Shown here piece after piece: positions 10,560 through 21,868 of a stretch of 64,000 bases of DNA; position 1 is the stretch's first letter; each line of letters starts with the position of its first letter. Under the pieces are notes generated by a model. The model searched no databases and was not told where the DNA came from. It worked only from the letters and a program-made list of their open reading frames with translations. Made by a program: the position numbers and the translations under genes. The stretch covers positions 1 to 64,000 of the forward strand of contig JBNGIS010036240.1 in the NCBI GenBank assembly GCA_049999725.1, read 5' to 3'. Source of the DNA: Haplomitrium mnioides. Taxonomy: Eukaryota; Marchantiophyta; Haplomitriopsida; Calobryales.

Positions 10560-11677
10560 AGGATTTGCTATCTCAAGTGTATTTATTCAATGATTTGGTC
10601 TTCGGGAAAATGCATCAGCAATGGTGTGGAGCCTTCTTGGCTTGTATCCCAACTTGATATCAAAGAGTTGTAGTTGATCTTCCTATCGATGATGATGACT
10701 TGTTATATTTTCCAAGTGGATCACTTGAAGCAATGGCTTGTGGTCTATGCACATAAGTACAGGCTTGCCCAAAAGATAGTGTCTCCACACTTTGGTAACA
10801 TAAACCATTGCCAATTGCTCTTGATCTCTTGCAAAATAATTTCTCGTTGCCGCATTTAATCAGCGTGACATGCAAGCAAATAGATGAATTCCATTCTCAA
10901 ACTCTTGCTATAAAACCACTCCAATAGCAAAATTAGAAGCATCAACATCAATTATTCAACGTTCATTTGGATCATATAGCTGTAGAATTAGACAAGATGT
11001 CACCGCATCCTTGAGTTGTTGAAATACCACTTTCTCTTTGGTCGTCTATTGAAACTTTACATTCTTCACTAGTAAATCTGTAAGCAGTGTAGCAATATGA
11101 GTATAGCAAAGAATGAATCTTCAATAAAAACTTGGTAATCCATTAAAAGCTCGAACATCCTTTGCATCATTTGGTGTTGGCCACTCTGCAATAGCCTTAA
11201 TTTTCTCTTCCTTCATCTTGATGCCATCCACATACACTTTATGCCCTAGGTAAGTCACCTCTTGCTTCCAAAACTCACACTTAGACTTCTTGCAATAATA
11301 CTTCCAATTACGTAGTCTTTGTAGTATCTCCTTGAGATGAGCACAATGCTCAACTTCACTTTTACTAAAGATAAAGATATTATTCAAAAATACCAACACT
11401 GACTTATCCAACAACCCATCAAAAACTTGATGTATTTGATCAATAGCCAATAGCCACTTTGAAGATCCAACTTAGAAAAGAATCGTGCACTACTCAAGTG
11501 ATCCAACAAATCATCAATATGAAGTAGAGGATAGGCATTCTTCATTGTTTGATTATTCAATCCTTGATAATCTGTAAAAAGACGAAATTCACCATCTTTC
11601 TTTGGTACAAAGAATACCGAAGTTCTCCAAGGAGAAGTACTATGCTGAATGAAATCCTTCTCAAGAAGATCCGTCAA
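10560..11677 (-). pseudogene. Chromovirus reverse transcriptase and RNase H, catalytically dead
   Basis: RT blocks are clear on the minus strand: VFFVPKKDGEFRLFTDYQGLN (about 11600), FFSKLDLQSGYW (about 11460) and YLGHKVYVDG (about 11240). The catalytic YxDD box has become FLNN at about 11380 (VLVFLNNIFIF), with both aspartates changed to asparagine. Each change needs only one G-to-A transition. RNase H traces follow at 10560-10980. Without the aspartates this copy cannot polymerise DNA. Confidence 0.85.
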
Positions 11678-11958
11678 TGTTTTTTGAAGCTCTTTTAATT
11701 CTTGTGGTGATAGCTGATATATAGGTCAATTATAAAGAGTGTTTCTCGGTATCAACTCAATCGGAAAAGACATTCTTCGATTGTCTGGTAACCTCCTTAG
11801 CAAATCCTCTAGAAAAACATGTGCAACTTTTTCATAATATTATCTTTAACTAAAGTAGGCACACTTTTTCCCCCTACTTACTCAAGTCCATGATGGGCTT
11901 AATTCAAACAGCAAAGACAAGCAACTTTTGCTCCATTTTATTAACATGTTGAGCTGAT

Positions 11959-12329
11959 TCAGGTGTCGAACACCCCCAAAAGAAATTTCTTACCTTGTAA
12001 GGTAGCTTGAATTTGTCGTTTTGCCCAATCAAATTGAGAGGATCTATCTTCAAGCCAAGGCAATCCTAAAATGATGTCATATTGTACAGGTGCAATAAAA
12101 AATTGCATAATTTTGTATACTTGTTTCCAATCCTTAGAAGGAATGGCTTTTGAGAGCAAAACGCGTTATGCTTTTGGCCATCAACAATAGTCACAAGACT
12201 CCCCTTGATAGGCCTATATTTTTCTTTGATTATCTTAGCAAAACATAGCGATGTAAAATTTTCAGAATTCCCACTATCCACCAACATTCTACAAGAGTGC
12301 TCCTCAATTATACCATCAAGATGGAACAA
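11959..12329 (-). pseudogene. Chromovirus aspartic protease
   Basis: The active site appears as MLVDSGNSENFTS (about 12270-12300), matching the gypsy pattern LVDSGATHNFI, and the C-terminal YDIILGLPWLE follows at about 12050. These two hallmarks are in different frames, so at least one frameshift has occurred. It lies between gag and RT as expected. Confidence 0.8.
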
Positions 12330-12339
12330 AGTACCTTGA

Positions 12340-13051
12340 ACTCTTGTTGGAATTTTAATTTCATTAGAGCTTGCAAAGTCTTGAGAATCTTCGAATGGTT
12401 GAGAATGAGATCTAAGTTCTATAGCAGAAAGTTATGAGTCATGTCGCTCTGCCATACGCATAGCTTCGTCTAATTGAGTAGGCTCACTCATGGTAACTTT
12501 TGTTCTCGTGTGAGGCTTCAATCCTCAAACAAAGTGGTCTAGTATTTCTTCTTCTTATATATAAGGAATTTGTATAATTGTATCATGAAAGTGTGTCACA
12601 TAGCTTCTCATTGTACCAAGTTGCTTCAATTCAGCCAATCGATCTCTTGCTACTTTTGAAGCATTTACAACCTTAAATCTTTAAATCACTACTTCTTTGA
12701 ACTCACAAAAAAAAAAATAGGAGCAACAAATCCACATTGTGCTTGTTCTATTTGATATCTTGACCAAGTCTTTGCAACTCCTTATAATTGGCTTACGACA
12801 AATAGAATTCATCGACTATCCTCTCTAGTGTTTGTTTCTTCAAAATATTGTTCACAATCGAAGATGAAGTTCTCACAAGCACCACAAACCACCTTTCCAT
12901 CATTTTCTTTTGGCATTAGAAATCGCCAATAACTCTCTTCTTCTCGAAACATTGCTCTTTCTTTCATTCCCACTTCCAAAATGCGTGAAAGATGTTCAAG
13001 TCGTTGTTATACTGCTTGAACCACCGCTTCTTGATTCCTCATGTAGCTCAT
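12340..13051 (-). pseudogene. Chromovirus gag remnant
   Basis: A minus-strand ATG at 13049-13051, shortly after the primer site, opens a frame reading MSYMRNQEAVVQAV, then a stop, then QRLEHLSRILEVGMKERAMF. The WRF and CEQYFEETN segments resemble the retrotransposon gag region. The rest towards 12340 has frequent stops and a run of nine A/T bases. No zinc knuckle could be identified. Confidence 0.6.
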
Positions 13052-13060
13052 CACTAAAAA

Positions 13061-13080
13061 GAACCGTGGCTATGATACCA
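13061..13080 (-). other. Primer binding site, tRNA-iMet type
   Basis: Read on the minus strand the sequence is TGGTATCATAGCCACGGTTC, one base after the LTR end. The plant tRNA-iMet 3' end pairs with TGGTATCAGAGC, so only one base differs in the first 12. It fixes the element orientation and the LTR boundary. Confidence 0.85.
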
Positions 13081-13081
13081 A

Positions 13082-13464
13082 TGTAAAAGAATCTCAATGA
13101 CCAAATCTAAATGAGTAAAAACTCATAGTGAACTCAAATAGAGTTTTTCAGCCAAAGCAACTCAAGGTCCAAACTAAGAGTGCAAACAAAAGCCAAGCAA
13201 CCAAAGAACCCAAGTGATTTGAGAGGAACTCCAAAATGAGGAGTGGGGCTAAGAAGCCCTTCTATTTATACAAGAGAAGAAGGTGTCGTCCTTCTTTCTT
13301 CACTTGCAAGTCACTTCTAAATACAGGCCTTAAAGTGACTCTCTACTAAAAGTGACTTTGAAGACAAGTAATCTAATCTCAACCTTAAAAGTGACACACT
13401 ACCACTTTCTTCACTCCTCTCTATTTTCTTATAAATAGCACAAGCTTATTCATGTACTACTACA
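13082..13464 (-). repeat. Chromovirus 5' LTR
   Basis: This is the upstream LTR of the minus-strand element. It is bounded by TGTAAAAG on the left, next to the primer site, and by TACTACA on the right. It shares the CCTTCTATTTATACAAGAGA segment and the AAAAGTGAC repeats with 8802-9190. Confidence 0.85.
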
Positions 13465-15409
13465 CCATCCCATACTATCAAATATAGATCAAACTGATGA
13501 AGGATGTTTTTGATGGAAATGATAGAAAACATCTCATGCCAAACTCCCACGTATGCATACTTTGAAGGCCAAATAGTCTGGCTAGGTTCTCAATGAGAGT
13601 CCAATAAACTAGAGACTACTCTTTTAACTGTACAAGACAAAGAGAAGGTATGTAGAGAGAAGAAAAGGAATAAGCAACCTTTGAAATCTATATGTGCTAC
13701 AAGTGTCCATTCAAAAAATGCCACACAACACAACTTGGATAGATTCCAACCTCACTATTAAATTTATCCCTCTTGGGCTTTCTCTCAATGTACTTACCAA
13801 CAAACAAACATTTACAAACGTGGCAATCTCAAGATTCTCAAGTAATTAAACCTCTCATACCAAAGGTCTAGTAAAAGCAAGAGATATCTTAAAGACACCA
13901 TTTAATTGAAAATACACAAGAAAATACAAAAAAATGTTGAATATCAAGCCCATTAGCTCATGCAATGCAAATGAAGAATGTGGGAACAAGCATGTGTGAT
14001 CAAATCTCAAATCTTCTTCTCCTTCTCTTCTCTCTCTTCAATCTCATTTATCTCATATCATAATATGTATGTGTGTACAAAAGAGATAGGATAACAAGAT
14101 ACAATAGAACTTGGTAGATTTAAATACAAAGTAGAAGTAAGTAAGAGATTTGTAGATGATAAGTACAATGTTAGCAAAAAGAGGTTAAGAATGAAAAAAA
14201 GAAATATGAATTCTATACAAGTGAAGAGCGAAGTAGATATGGGATATCTCAATAATAAAAACTTTTATTATCATTCAAATGAAACAATTGAATGGGCTAA
14301 AGAAGGGAAATTTATACAAGTGAAGAGAAAAAGAGATATGATATCTCAATAATAAAAATGTTCATTGATCATTCAAAGAAAACAATTGAATGTTGCCAAA
14401 GAAGGGAAATTACACCTTTAATTTGCAAGGTTTAAGTGAATACATTTGAGTAAGCAATTGCATCAAAATTCTAATAAACAAGATCAAATGAAAAATTAAA
14501 TTGATTAGCTAATTTACAACTACAATAATCTTATACTTTTAATGATCCATCAACAAATAATGTATACAAATAATCTTTTAGAACTAATGATCATAGACAA
14601 ATAATATGTACAAATAATCTTAACAAATGAGTTAAATCTAAATAAACAATAGTATAGTGTCAATAAATTTAAAGAAAGTAAATAGTAAGTAGACTACTAA
14701 AAAATAGTTTCTCAAACTCAATATTTGTTCCAATGAAACAACGTACCAATCAACAACACCAACAAAATAGGCTTTCTCAAACACAAATTTTGGCTAGCCC
14801 AACAAGTTTAAACACATTATGTCATCTTCATTTATAAAAAAACACAATGTGATAGATATGCAAAGTAATTCAATCGAAGTGAAATTTGGCTAACAATTTT
14901 TTTTTTTGCTCAAACTAAACTTACGCTAGGCTCAACCAACCTATACTTCACGTCGAAACAACGGGTACTCACATTCATTTAGTTATGACATTTGGACTTA
15001 GAGCCTAACTCAATTTATGACATTTTTACTTAGCGGATCTGAAACAAACACTATGACTAAGTTTAGTGTGACTTCCTTTTACTAAGAGTTGGAATTTTGA
15101 AGCTTGGAAGGACTTAATTGGCTAGATAAAACTCTTGTTGTACCTTTACTACATGGTTGGAATTTAGAGGCTTGGAAATATAAGTAAGTTGTAAGTAAAG
15201 TTTTGGCATTTGGACTTAGTAGAACTCAAAAATTGCCACTAAGTTTAGTGGTATCTTGAAAACTCAAAATACAAAGGTTAGATTAGATGTACCTTCACTA
15301 AAGGGTTGGAAGTTAGAGGTTCTGAAATATAAGTAAAGTTGATGAGTATTGAAGAGTTCCCATCAACAGTTATGATGGGTCTTTTATTCACATAGAGATA
15401 GTATGTTTT
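13465..15409. other. AT-rich, no gene seen; local duplications
   Basis: No supported gene lies here. A unit of about 100 bp with ATACAAGTGAAGAG, ATATCTCAATAATAAAAA and GAAGGGAAAT occurs twice at about 14213-14411. A decayed unit with GGTTGGAA, TTAGAGG and GAAATATAAGTAA occurs at about 15150-15210 and 15300-15340. The rest is non-coding as far as I can see. Confidence 0.6.
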
Positions 15410-16265
15410 ATGAGGATGAAGAAATATCTTTAATGTGGAAAAAACCCAAGAGTAATTGATGGGATGTTGCGTATGATGACGTTTTCCAATGTGGAAAAAC
15501 CAAGGAGGTAGGTTCTCTTGTGTTGGTACTCTCTTGAGCTCATTAGTCATCCGAAAAAGCAGGCAAGTAATGAGCCTTGGATATATTGATATTGAAATCT
15601 TTTTGATTGAAATGAAGTTTACATTTACAATATTATATTGTAGAGTATGATGATATTAGTAGGCTTTAGCAATAATACACATGCATTGATATATGTAGGA
15701 TTTGCAATTGGAATTGAAACCAAACCCACCCCATCAAACTATTAGTGGGGCATCACCTTTTGGGAATCATTTGCTTTACATTGAGGAATGTTATGGTTTC
15801 CATTTTTCATGTTGTGTAATGTCTGATTTTATCCCATCCGATTGTGATGATTTGTCAAAGGTTGTTGCAAAGCCATGAATGAAGTTGCTTTGCTTGATTA
15901 AACAAAGCAAAGTCTTCTCTTCTCTTCTTCTAATTTTATAAAATTGCATGGATCCAAGGTGTAGACCCATTCACAAACATGAAGACTGTGACTGCGTACA
16001 TGAGCTCAGGTTCACCTAGGAACGAGTGGCATATGACAAGCTGCATCACTCATGAAGCATTTCCAATCCCTTGTCAAGCCTTGGATCAACCTAGTCGCCC
16101 TCACATTTCAAAAATTGCTCAATTCCTTTATGCATAAAGGTTTTCCACAAGTATGGAGTTTTGGCAGTAGAGTATGTGCAACACCATAATGCGAGAAGTC
16201 CACGTTACCAATATATCTAAACAAAGATATGCTTTCTTTTGTTTGTTAATCTTGTTCATTTCAAT
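15410..16265 (+). repeat. Dispersed repeat R1, copy c
   Basis: Homologous to 6780-7735, in the same orientation, with about 250 bp of unrelated or strongly diverged sequence in the middle (about 15715-15970). It is followed at 16290-16470 by several short imperfect copies of a TTAGCTATAACTAC-type unit. Confidence 0.65.
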
Positions 16266-16499
16266 CTTACTTAGCTATAGATTGGAGTAGATAAGATTTG
16301 TTAGCTACAACTACATTTCCTTTAGAAGTTAGCTACACATGATTCAGTAGTTAGCTATAGTTACTACATTGCCTCTACAAGGTAGGTTTGACTAAATTAA
16401 TTAGCTATAACAACACTACTTTTGGAAGGTAGTTGATTTATCTAGCTATAACTATGTGGCCTCTAGAAGAAGGTACCTTTCGTAAGCAAGATAAGAGCC

Positions 16500-17416
16500 C
16501 ATAGCTAGCCATGTTGTAGTGCTAAGGGACCATTTATATTACCACAATGCTTGCTCCTTGTTAGGTCTTGTTGGGAGCACCATTGGGATATAGGAGGGGG
16601 AATCCCGTTGGTGTCTTCAATTGGGATGGTTGTTGTGTCGTTGTTGTATGTAGTAGAGTGGTGAAGACCTAACTTCTGTTGTTCAGGGCTTCAGTATCCC
16701 CTCTGCACTCTCAAGGTCATCCCGTAGAGCGGGTTACATAAGGATACTCTTGACCGTGGTGAGATGAGAGTCCACCAGAGTCCAGAGTGCCGTGAGGGGG
16801 CTTTTTCTTTTCCCTCAGGGCGGAGTAGGTCTTGCAAACAATTTTTGGCATGCGGGTTGGTCTTTTGGCTTGAGGACAGTAACCTATAACAGAATTGAAA
16901 TAAAGCATTAGCGTCTGATCTTAGATGTTTTGACAAAGAAAGACACGGGTGCAAGTGAAATCACAAACATACACAATATCAAGAATGGCACTTTACTGTA
17001 GATAAGTTTAACTTGTAACCAATACAGGTCCTATTACAGCTCCATTGACTTCCCACTTGGGCATAACACCTCTACTACTCACTTTTCTAGTCTTTCCTCA
17101 ATTTTGACCCTATTGGAACAACACTTTTGCACCCCTTTCTTCAAGTATCTCCCACAAACACCATACCAACATACTTAGGAACCTTACAAACCTTCCACAA
17201 AAAACTTCCCCACCATACAGTACACACGGTAGACTCTAACAAACGAACAAGAGACTAAACTCACCCACAATCACATAACGACACATAATTTCAATTTTTG
17301 TTACCCTAGCTACTAGCCACGAAAGCCACCAATGGGACCCAAATGCATAGGCCACCGTCTCACCTCTTGGAGAATTTGTATCCCATATCTCCCTTCCACT
17401 ATGCAATCCTTTCTTC
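16500..17416. other. Intergenic; a small GC-rich block at about 16660-16960
   Basis: No gene is supported. The block at 16660-16960 is clearly richer in G+C than its surroundings. It contains a possible hairpin (TGAGGG at about 16794 with CCCTCA at about 16813, around a T-rich loop). It looks like a piece of an LTR or another repeat but I cannot place it. Confidence 0.4.
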
Positions 17417-17974
17417 TTGAGCCAATATCCCCCAAAAAGGAATACTTCTTCTTTTTTTGATTCCCCTAGCTATCTTCCTTCTATTTCGATAGTCACACAC
17501 CCTCTTCAACCCTTCATGTTTTGCACTACGACTCCACTCTCAGCCAGCCCAACGCTCATACCTCCGTTACTTTCTACACCCATGATATCATTTCCTTATT
17601 TAGCCTTTGGGTACTCCTTCACTACTTGCAGTCTATGTATAAAAATTGCCTTCCTCTATACTCCTCTAGCCTTCTACCTTACTTTCGGGACCTCCACTAT
17701 TCCATTCCAATGTGCAATCAACCCCTTTTGCTTACACTACTTGCTTGCGACTCAGTGTGTACCTCCTCCTTTTCTGCTCTGGTTCTCTTCAGCTAACTCT
17801 TCAACTATCTTCCTTCTCTATCTTAATCATCAATGTCTCCATCCCATTCTCTGCCCTTCTTGCTTGTCTTTAAGCATCAATTACTACTTCCTAATGTTGT
17901 CTTCTACTACTAATCATCTCCCTTCCTTGGCTAATTTCTCCCTGATAAGAACATCTACTTTCATTGTATTCTAA
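17417..17974 (+). CDS. Doubtful 185-codon open frame, no recognised domain
   Basis: This is an uninterrupted frame in strongly pyrimidine-rich DNA. The predicted product is rich in Ser, Pro, Thr, Leu and Phe, with no recognisable domain. The bias towards C and T makes stops rare on this strand, so the frame may be chance. The opposite strand is purine-rich and has protein-like but stop-interrupted stretches at about 17330-17800. It may therefore be the reverse side of an old coding sequence. I do not assign a function. Confidence 0.15.
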   Translation: MSQYPPKRNTSSFFDSPSYLPSISIVTHPLQPFMFCTTTPLSASPTLIPPLLSTPMISFPYLAFGYSFTTCSLCIKIAFLYTPLAFYLTFGTSTIPFQCAINPFCLHYLLATQCVPPPFLLWFSSANSSTIFLLYLNHQCLHPILCPSCLSLSINYYFLMLSSTTNHLPSLANFSLIRTSTFIVF

Positions 17975-18099
17975 GAGCCTTCTACTTCAGTTCCTACACC
18001 TTCACTTTCATTTTCCAACCCCATTCAGCCGCCATGTTTATGTTTTTTTCTGCTCTAACTTTAATTTTTCACTCCTTGTATTTTCACCAAAAGAACCTT

Positions 18100-18720
18100 T
18101 CCACTATAATGAGAGGTCTACCCCAACCCCTCTTTGCAACCTAAATATCCAAGACCGCCTTCGCTTTCTTCATCGTCGACTCAACCTTGAATCTATGCAG
18201 GGAGCACAACATCGAGGATGTTCCCTTCTTGCATCAAATGGAACAAGGGCTACAGGTAATGTTAATTGTAAGAAGAACAAAACAGGGGAGATCTCGTCTG
18301 CCTCAGCCTTTGACCACCCTTGAGCATCATCGATAATACTAATTGTTCATTTGAAATAAGTTTTCAATGGTTTTTGACCACCTTGAGGATTGGGAGAACT
18401 CAACCATGCCAAAACAGAATCTTCATAATATCTTGAGTATTATGAAATGTTTTTTTGCAATTTAATCGGTGGTCTTGGCGATAGCTCCAACGAAATGTTG
18501 GTTGATTGAGACTCTTTGCTAGAATCATTTCCTAAACTATAGTTTGAAGATTCCTCCAATTGAATTCAATTTCTTAAAGATTTCCCAATCTCCACGATCT
18601 ACCGTAGTAGTTTGATGAGTCCTATAAGTAGAGTGCGAAAGTTTTGATTTGTGCATAAAAAGATCACCACCATCACCAATGTCAAGAGCCTTTTGATAAA
18701 GCCTTTAGTCTCTACATTTG
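18100..18720 (-). pseudogene. Unidentified degenerate coding stretch
   Basis: Minus-strand frames give protein-like segments in the order LFMHKSKLSHSTYRTHQTT (about 18600-18660), KESQSTNISLELSPRPPIKL (about 18450-18530), DSVLAWLSSPNPQGGQKPL (about 18370-18420) and DDAQGWSKAEADEISPVLF (about 18280-18330). Stops and frameshifts separate them. I do not recognise the family. It lies just beyond the 3' flank of the methyltransferase gene on the same strand, and could belong to the same large repeat or to an unrelated element. Confidence 0.35.
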
Positions 18721-19469
18721 AGAGTATGGTTGACCTGACTTTTGCCACTTGTTAGTCATACTTTGTTCCATATGTCAACAGTAGATTGGCTACAATAGAG
18801 CAGATAGTTTTGCAATTTTTTATTGTCTTTGATATTATTTTACATTAAAACTTTTCACAAAGAAAGGTTGAATTGCCAAAATTTTCCATCCATCCAAGTT
18901 TTTCCATCCAAAGATCCTATCTATTAGTTTTTGAAATTTCTAAATGTTGAACTTTCATAAATTCAAACTTTGGTCAATTTCAATCTTTCTATAATTTTTT
19001 ACTTTTGTTGAAGTTTTTCATTTTTTGGAAAAGTTTTCAAAGTTAACAACCGCTACTTTGAACCAAAAACTGCTATAGAGTTCATGTTTCATATTTTGCT
19101 CTCAAAAATAAATTTTGTAATTTGGGTATAAAAAATCATGATTTTCACGCTAGTAATATTTGTTTGCAAAAAATGTAATTATATATATCAAAATAGCTCA
19201 CTTTTAGTGCAAAATATATTGAAAATGAATTTTCTTATGAGTATTTTAACAATATTACATCTATAATTTCATCTTTCAAAAGCATGAGCATCAACAAACA
19301 AATAATATAGAAACAATTATATGACTTTTGTTGTTTAATATTTTCAAAGCAAACAATGATATCTGTAATTTGAAATTTTGATTAAAACTTTCAAAATTTA
19401 TACAGAAAATTTTTGAAAAAGATCTCTAAAGTGTTGGTGTAAGAAGATTGTTGAAGTAAATATGTGAAA

Positions 19470-19620
19470 AGATTGTTGAAGCCTACACTCGCATGGAAAA
19501 CTAAGGCCCAATTGTAGACACACTTTGTTTGAAAGATACTTGCGTACATGGACAACTATAGCTAACTCGAGCTTGAAAGACTGAAGCCCATGCCCACATG
19601 GACAATTGAAGCGATACATG
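19470..19620. repeat. Degenerate 24-bp palindromic iterons
   Basis: Several diverged units of the GTCCATGCGCGCATGGAC type occur here with spacing near 24 bp or multiples of it, downstream of the methyltransferase poly(A) signal. They are much less regular than the intronic arrays. Confidence 0.45.
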
Positions 19621-19859
19621 ACTACTAAGTAATTGGATGCAGGTAATGGAGAAGGTCGTCTAAGATGAAATAGAAAATGAAAAAGGAAAGTGAGCTTTCA
19701 TGCCAGTATAGACTTCTTCAATTATTTTCAAGAAAATCAAGTCATTTTGCTCAAAAACCATTTTGCGCACCAAATTGAATCATGATGAAAAGACTTAAAA
19801 TAGATTGGAAGTGCAATAAGATTGAAACTTTAGCAAATAAAACTTTGTAAGAAAAATAC

Positions 19860-19865
19860 TTTATT
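19860..19865 (-). terminator. Poly(A) signal AATAAA of the methyltransferase gene
   Basis: On the minus strand AATAAAGTATTTT follows the last stop by about 16 bp. The second gene copy has the same AATAAAGTATTTT at the corresponding place (62820-62825), which supports a real, conserved 3' end. Confidence 0.6.
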
Positions 19866-19880
19866 ATAAAATTTGTTTCT

Positions 19881-20502
19881 TCAACTAGATGTCATGGCTC
19901 TATCCTCTTCAGAAGGAATTGTCTCATCTAAATCTACTGGTTGAGCATCTGCAACCACTAGAGAGTTCTGCCGAGACTTTCCAGTCCTAGAGAGGGGCAA
20001 CAGAATCACCAATTGCACCTGTAGTATCAAGAGGAACAAGTTCCTTGTTATTTGTGACTTTGTCACATCGGATGGCAACAAAACCATCGTAAAAAATCTT
20101 TAAGGAATGTAGATAGACCGACATGTATCATATTCCACAGCGATGCAGTTTCGCATCAACTTTAAAGCACAAACAAGGCTTGTGCTGGACCCAGAGCAAA
20201 GATCTAAGATCCAATCTTGCCTTGTTGACAAAGGGTTAATAAAAAAATTGTAAAGAGTATGCAGCTTTTGATAAACATTCACAAAAGCATTATTTCCTAT
20301 ATGTTTTAGTTTCGCCAAAATCTCAAGACAACTAAAAACATTGCACATTATTTGCCGAGGTAGACTAATCGCAAGAGCACGCTGCAAATTGAAAATCTTC
20401 ATGCTTCTCTTTTCTTCCTTCATCCAGTAGCCCATAGTCCAGTACTCATAGGGGTGTGCGATTCTAGGACCACCGGAATGACAAATGTTTGTTTTGTCCT
20501 TG
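19881..20502 (-). pseudogene. Methyltransferase gene, SAM-binding (motif I) exon
   Basis: After a 95-bp intron (20503-20597, GTAAGT to TTATAG) the exon reads KDKTNICHSGGPRIAHPYEYW, then LAKLKHIGNNAFVNVYQKL, LYNFFINPLSTRQDWILDLC, CSGSSTSLVCALKL and RNCIAVEYDTC. DWILDLCSGSSTS followed by RNCIAVEYD is the SAM-binding motif I and its acidic loop, near 20155-20215. A TAA at about 20097 interrupts an Arg/Ser-rich tail that ends at a TGA, 19881-19883. Copy 2 has the same order with HDWILDLC and LVCALRLMSNC. Confidence 0.65.
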
Positions 20503-20597
20503 CTATAAGAAAAACAAACAAATCAAACACTATAAACAAAGTATAGGAAAACTAAACAAGATAAACTAAAAAACCAAAAAATCAAAGAAGAACTTAC

Positions 20598-21091
20598 CAG
20601 ATGTCGTGGTTGATGGCATAGCATCCTCAACGATGCGAAAACGTTGCAATGAATGTATAATTACAAATGACCCAAAATCTGACCTTGTGATTGCTGGAAA
20701 AGATGAAACCATATCAAAAATGCCTCTTTGGAAAAAGGTTTAGAATCGTCATGCTTAGATTCCTTAAGGTTGTAACTATAAGGAATATCCGCAATTGCCA
20801 AAGTGAAATACCTAGGTTTCACAAATCCCTTCAAGTGACGAGTGTTAACCTCCCCATAGACTTGGTAAAATAACACGTTGAGACCATCAACATAAGACAA
20901 TAAGTCCTCGTCCTTGTCTCTCACTATTCCATCAATTAGAAGAGATGCAACATCATTTTGCTACCTTGATTTCCACTCTCTAGCTTTTTGGCAATGAGGT
21001 AGAAAAGTTAGAGGATAGGAATCAAGCGTGGAGGTCTAGTCTTGATCTTATGGGGCTTCTTCGACCTCCAATCTTTTTTGGCCTTTGGCAA
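20598..21091 (-). pseudogene. Methyltransferase gene, motif IV exon
   Basis: The exon probably starts after TTGTAG at 21092 and ends at the donor CTG/GTAAGTT. It contains GIVRDKDEDLLSYVDG, then FTLAIADIPYSYNLKESKHD near 20755-20810, where ADIPY sits at the position of methyltransferase motif IV (D/N-P-P-Y; here the first proline is Ile). Next come KPFSKEAFLIWFHLF and SFVIIHSL. A frameshift near 20635 is needed to reach the frame YAINHDI that leads to the splice site; copy 2 confirms that frame with WAINHNI. Stops at about 21035 and 20965. Confidence 0.6.
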
Positions 21092-21235
21092 CTACAATCA
21101 TTTTTTTGCAAGTTAACGTTTGAATGTTTTATCCCCTTATACACAACAAAAACGGAAAAAAATAAGAAGAGGTAAAAAGAAATTTAAGACTAGAGAGAGA
21201 AAGACAATTTGAACAAAGACCCTATACTCCAAACT

Positions 21236-21790
21236 AAGATAGATATTGAATTCCATGCTTGTATGGACAACGAAGTCCTAACGCGTACGGACTTTAAAGT
21301 TCATGCGCGTATAGACTTTGATGTCTAAGAGGGCTTGGACTTCAAAGTCCGAGCTCAGCCACACATGCATGGACTTTGCAGTACTTGCATGCTAAGAATT
21401 GATAGTCCAAGCTTGCTTGGACACAGTCTATACGCGTATGGATTGCACAGTCCAAGCGTATTTGGACTTCTTAGTCCATGCACGCATGGACTTCATATTC
21501 CAAGCAAGCATGAACTTCAAAATTCATGTGCGTATGGACGTAGCATTCCAAGCGAGCTTGTACTTGTAAGGCAAGTCACCCCTGGACGTTCAAGTAATCG
21601 AGTGCTAAGAACTGGAAGTCTATGTGCACATAGACTATAAGGTCCAAGCGAGCAAGGACTGTGTAGTCTATACGTGCATGAACTGTAAAGTCCTAGTGCG
21701 CAAGGATTGTGAAGTCCATGCACAAATGGACTTAGAAGTTGAGGTATGTAAGGACTTCAAAGTCCATATGCGCATGGACTAAAATGTTTT
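21236..21790. repeat. Intronic array of 24-bp palindromic repeats (array 2)
   Basis: About twenty units of the same 24-bp palindromic repeat as array 1, in the intron between the ParB block and the methyltransferase block. The best units read AGTCCATGCACGCATGGACT. The ParB coding block thus lies between two arrays. Confidence 0.9.
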
Positions 21791-21868
21791 TATATCATAC
21801 TCAAAGATAATTTACAATAAATTCAATAAAACTCTAAAGAAATAAATGTAAAGAGAAAAAAAACTTAC

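Larger units (their letters stand above)
8802..13464 (-). mobile_element. Ty3/gypsy chromovirus with two LTRs, decayed
   Basis: Related LTRs of 389 bp (8802-9190) and 383 bp (13082-13464) enclose a minus-strand gag, protease, RT, RNase H, integrase and chromodomain series. Integrase after RT plus a terminal chromodomain marks a chromovirus. Both LTRs start TG and end CA. A tRNA-iMet-type primer site abuts the 5' LTR. The LTRs differ by many substitutions and indels and the coding region is full of stops, so the insertion is old. The flanking pentamers are CTATT and CCATC, not a convincing target duplication. No purine tract is recognisable next to the 3' LTR. Confidence 0.9.
18840..19880. other. 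3' flank of the methyltransferase gene, partly shared with the second copy
   Basis: AT-rich, with no coding. Part of it (about 19040-19160, with CTACTTTGAAC, ACTGCTA and TTTTGC..CTCAA) matches 54380-54490 in the flank of the second gene copy. At about 19470-19620 there are worn versions of the 24-bp palindromic repeat (for example AGCCCATGCCCACATGGAC). Confidence 0.5.

Noticed and set aside
16690-16954. Short minus-strand open frames in the GC-rich block
   Set aside because: No similarity or domain; overlapping frames differ, and a repeat fragment is more likely.
21335-21723. Open frames with an 8-residue repeat (LHSPCTHG-like)
   Set aside because: The 24-bp iteron is a multiple of three and gives open frames on both strands. 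The array lies within an intron.
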